Below are positions 63,798 through 64,000 of a stretch of DNA of 64,000 nt, in pieces. The stretch is from Halomonas sp. (GTDB lineage: Bacteria > Pseudomonadota > Gammaproteobacteria > Pseudomonadales > Halomonadaceae). The notes below the pieces were generated by a model that did no database searches, was not told the origin of the DNA, and saw nothing but the letters and a program-made list of their open reading frames with translations. The position numbers and the translations under genes are program-made. Each line of letters starts with the position of its first letter. Within the stretch, counting starts at the first letter, position 1. The stretch is from contig NZ_JAFIFK010000077.1 of assembly GCF_020832045.1 (NCBI RefSeq), positions 49,574-113,573 on the forward strand. The letters are read 5' to 3'.

Positions 63798-64000
63798 GGG
63801 GGGGGGGGGGGGCGGGGGGGGGGGCGCCCCCCCGGGGGGTCGGGGGGGGGGTGTGGGGGGGGGGCGGCGCGGGGGGGGTCAGCTGGGGGGGGGGGCGGCG
63901 GCGGCGGGGCGGGGGGGGGGGGGGGGGGGTGGGGGGCGGCGCGGGGGCGGGGGGGGTCGGGGTGGTGGGGGGGGGCGGGGGGGGGGCGGGGGGGGGCGTG
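63798..64000. other. Poly-G low-complexity tail, probable sequencing/assembly artefact
   Basis: From 63798 to the end the sequence is almost entirely G with scattered C, T and A. There are no reading frames or structure fitting the preceding genome. It begins ten bases after the hflC stop. This is how low-quality read ends or two-colour-chemistry dark cycles look at a contig end. It should not be interpreted as biology. Confidence 0.85.

Overview
The window reads as a chromosomal segment of a high-GC gammaproteobacterium, most probably a member of the Halomonadaceae (Halomonas-like). The basis is protein similarity recalled from memory plus gene order: hflC-hflK-hflX-hfq-miaA-mutL-amiB-tsaE-nnr-queG-orn-rsgA and parE-parC-serB are typical of Pseudomonas/Halomonas-type chromosomes. 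A TRAP transporter, a NaChBac-type sodium channel and a heme-uptake locus fit a salt-adapted heterotroph. No phage module, IS element, integrase or CRISPR array was seen. The last ~200 bases are nearly pure G and look like a sequencing or assembly artefact.

Layout. 1-7.1 kb: a LysR-type regulator (only its start is inside the window) is divergent from a catabolic operon: citryl-CoA-lyase-like protein, CaiB-family CoA transferase, intradiol ring-cleavage dioxygenase, TRAP transporter dctPQM and a RutE-like nitroreductase. 7.0-9.9 kb: a small accessory block with two near-identical zinc-ribbon genes flanking a methyltransferase gene, then a Crp/Fnr regulator and tRNA-Arg(CCT). 10-16.8 kb: amidase, cmoM, rsmC, greB, a TPR protein, and nudF-yqiB-cpdA. 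16.9-21.2 kb: cysDN, an App1-family phosphatase and an HslV-like Ntn hydrolase. 21.2-27.4 kb: a Fur-type heme-uptake operon (hemP, receptor, hmuSTUV) on the minus strand. 27.4-33.3 kb: zinc metallopeptidase, cmoA-PLD-cmoB, pgi. 33.3-39.8 kb: yqiA, parE, parC, serB and a TIGR02647 protein. 39.9-45.3 kb: an SDR, a voltage-gated sodium channel, a protealysin-like protease with its emfourin-type inhibitor, and leuA behind a leucine attenuator. 45.3-48.3 kb: the EF-P beta-lysylation set epmB, efp, epmA. 48.3-63.8 kb: psd, rhodanese, rsgA, orn, queG, nnr, tsaE, amiB, mutL, miaA, hfq, hflX, hflK, hflC.

How the genes work together. Three genes (cmoA, cmoB, cmoM) build and methylate the wobble cmo5U of tRNA; miaA and queG add further tRNA modifications. 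epmA/epmB modify EF-P. hfq-hflX-hflKC is the classical post-transcriptional and protease-control cluster. hemP to hmuV imports and handles heme under probable Fur control. The most notable non-coding finds are an unlisted 18-codon leucine-rich leader peptide followed by a terminator ahead of leuA, and two copies of a structured intergenic repeat whose stems differ by paired changes.
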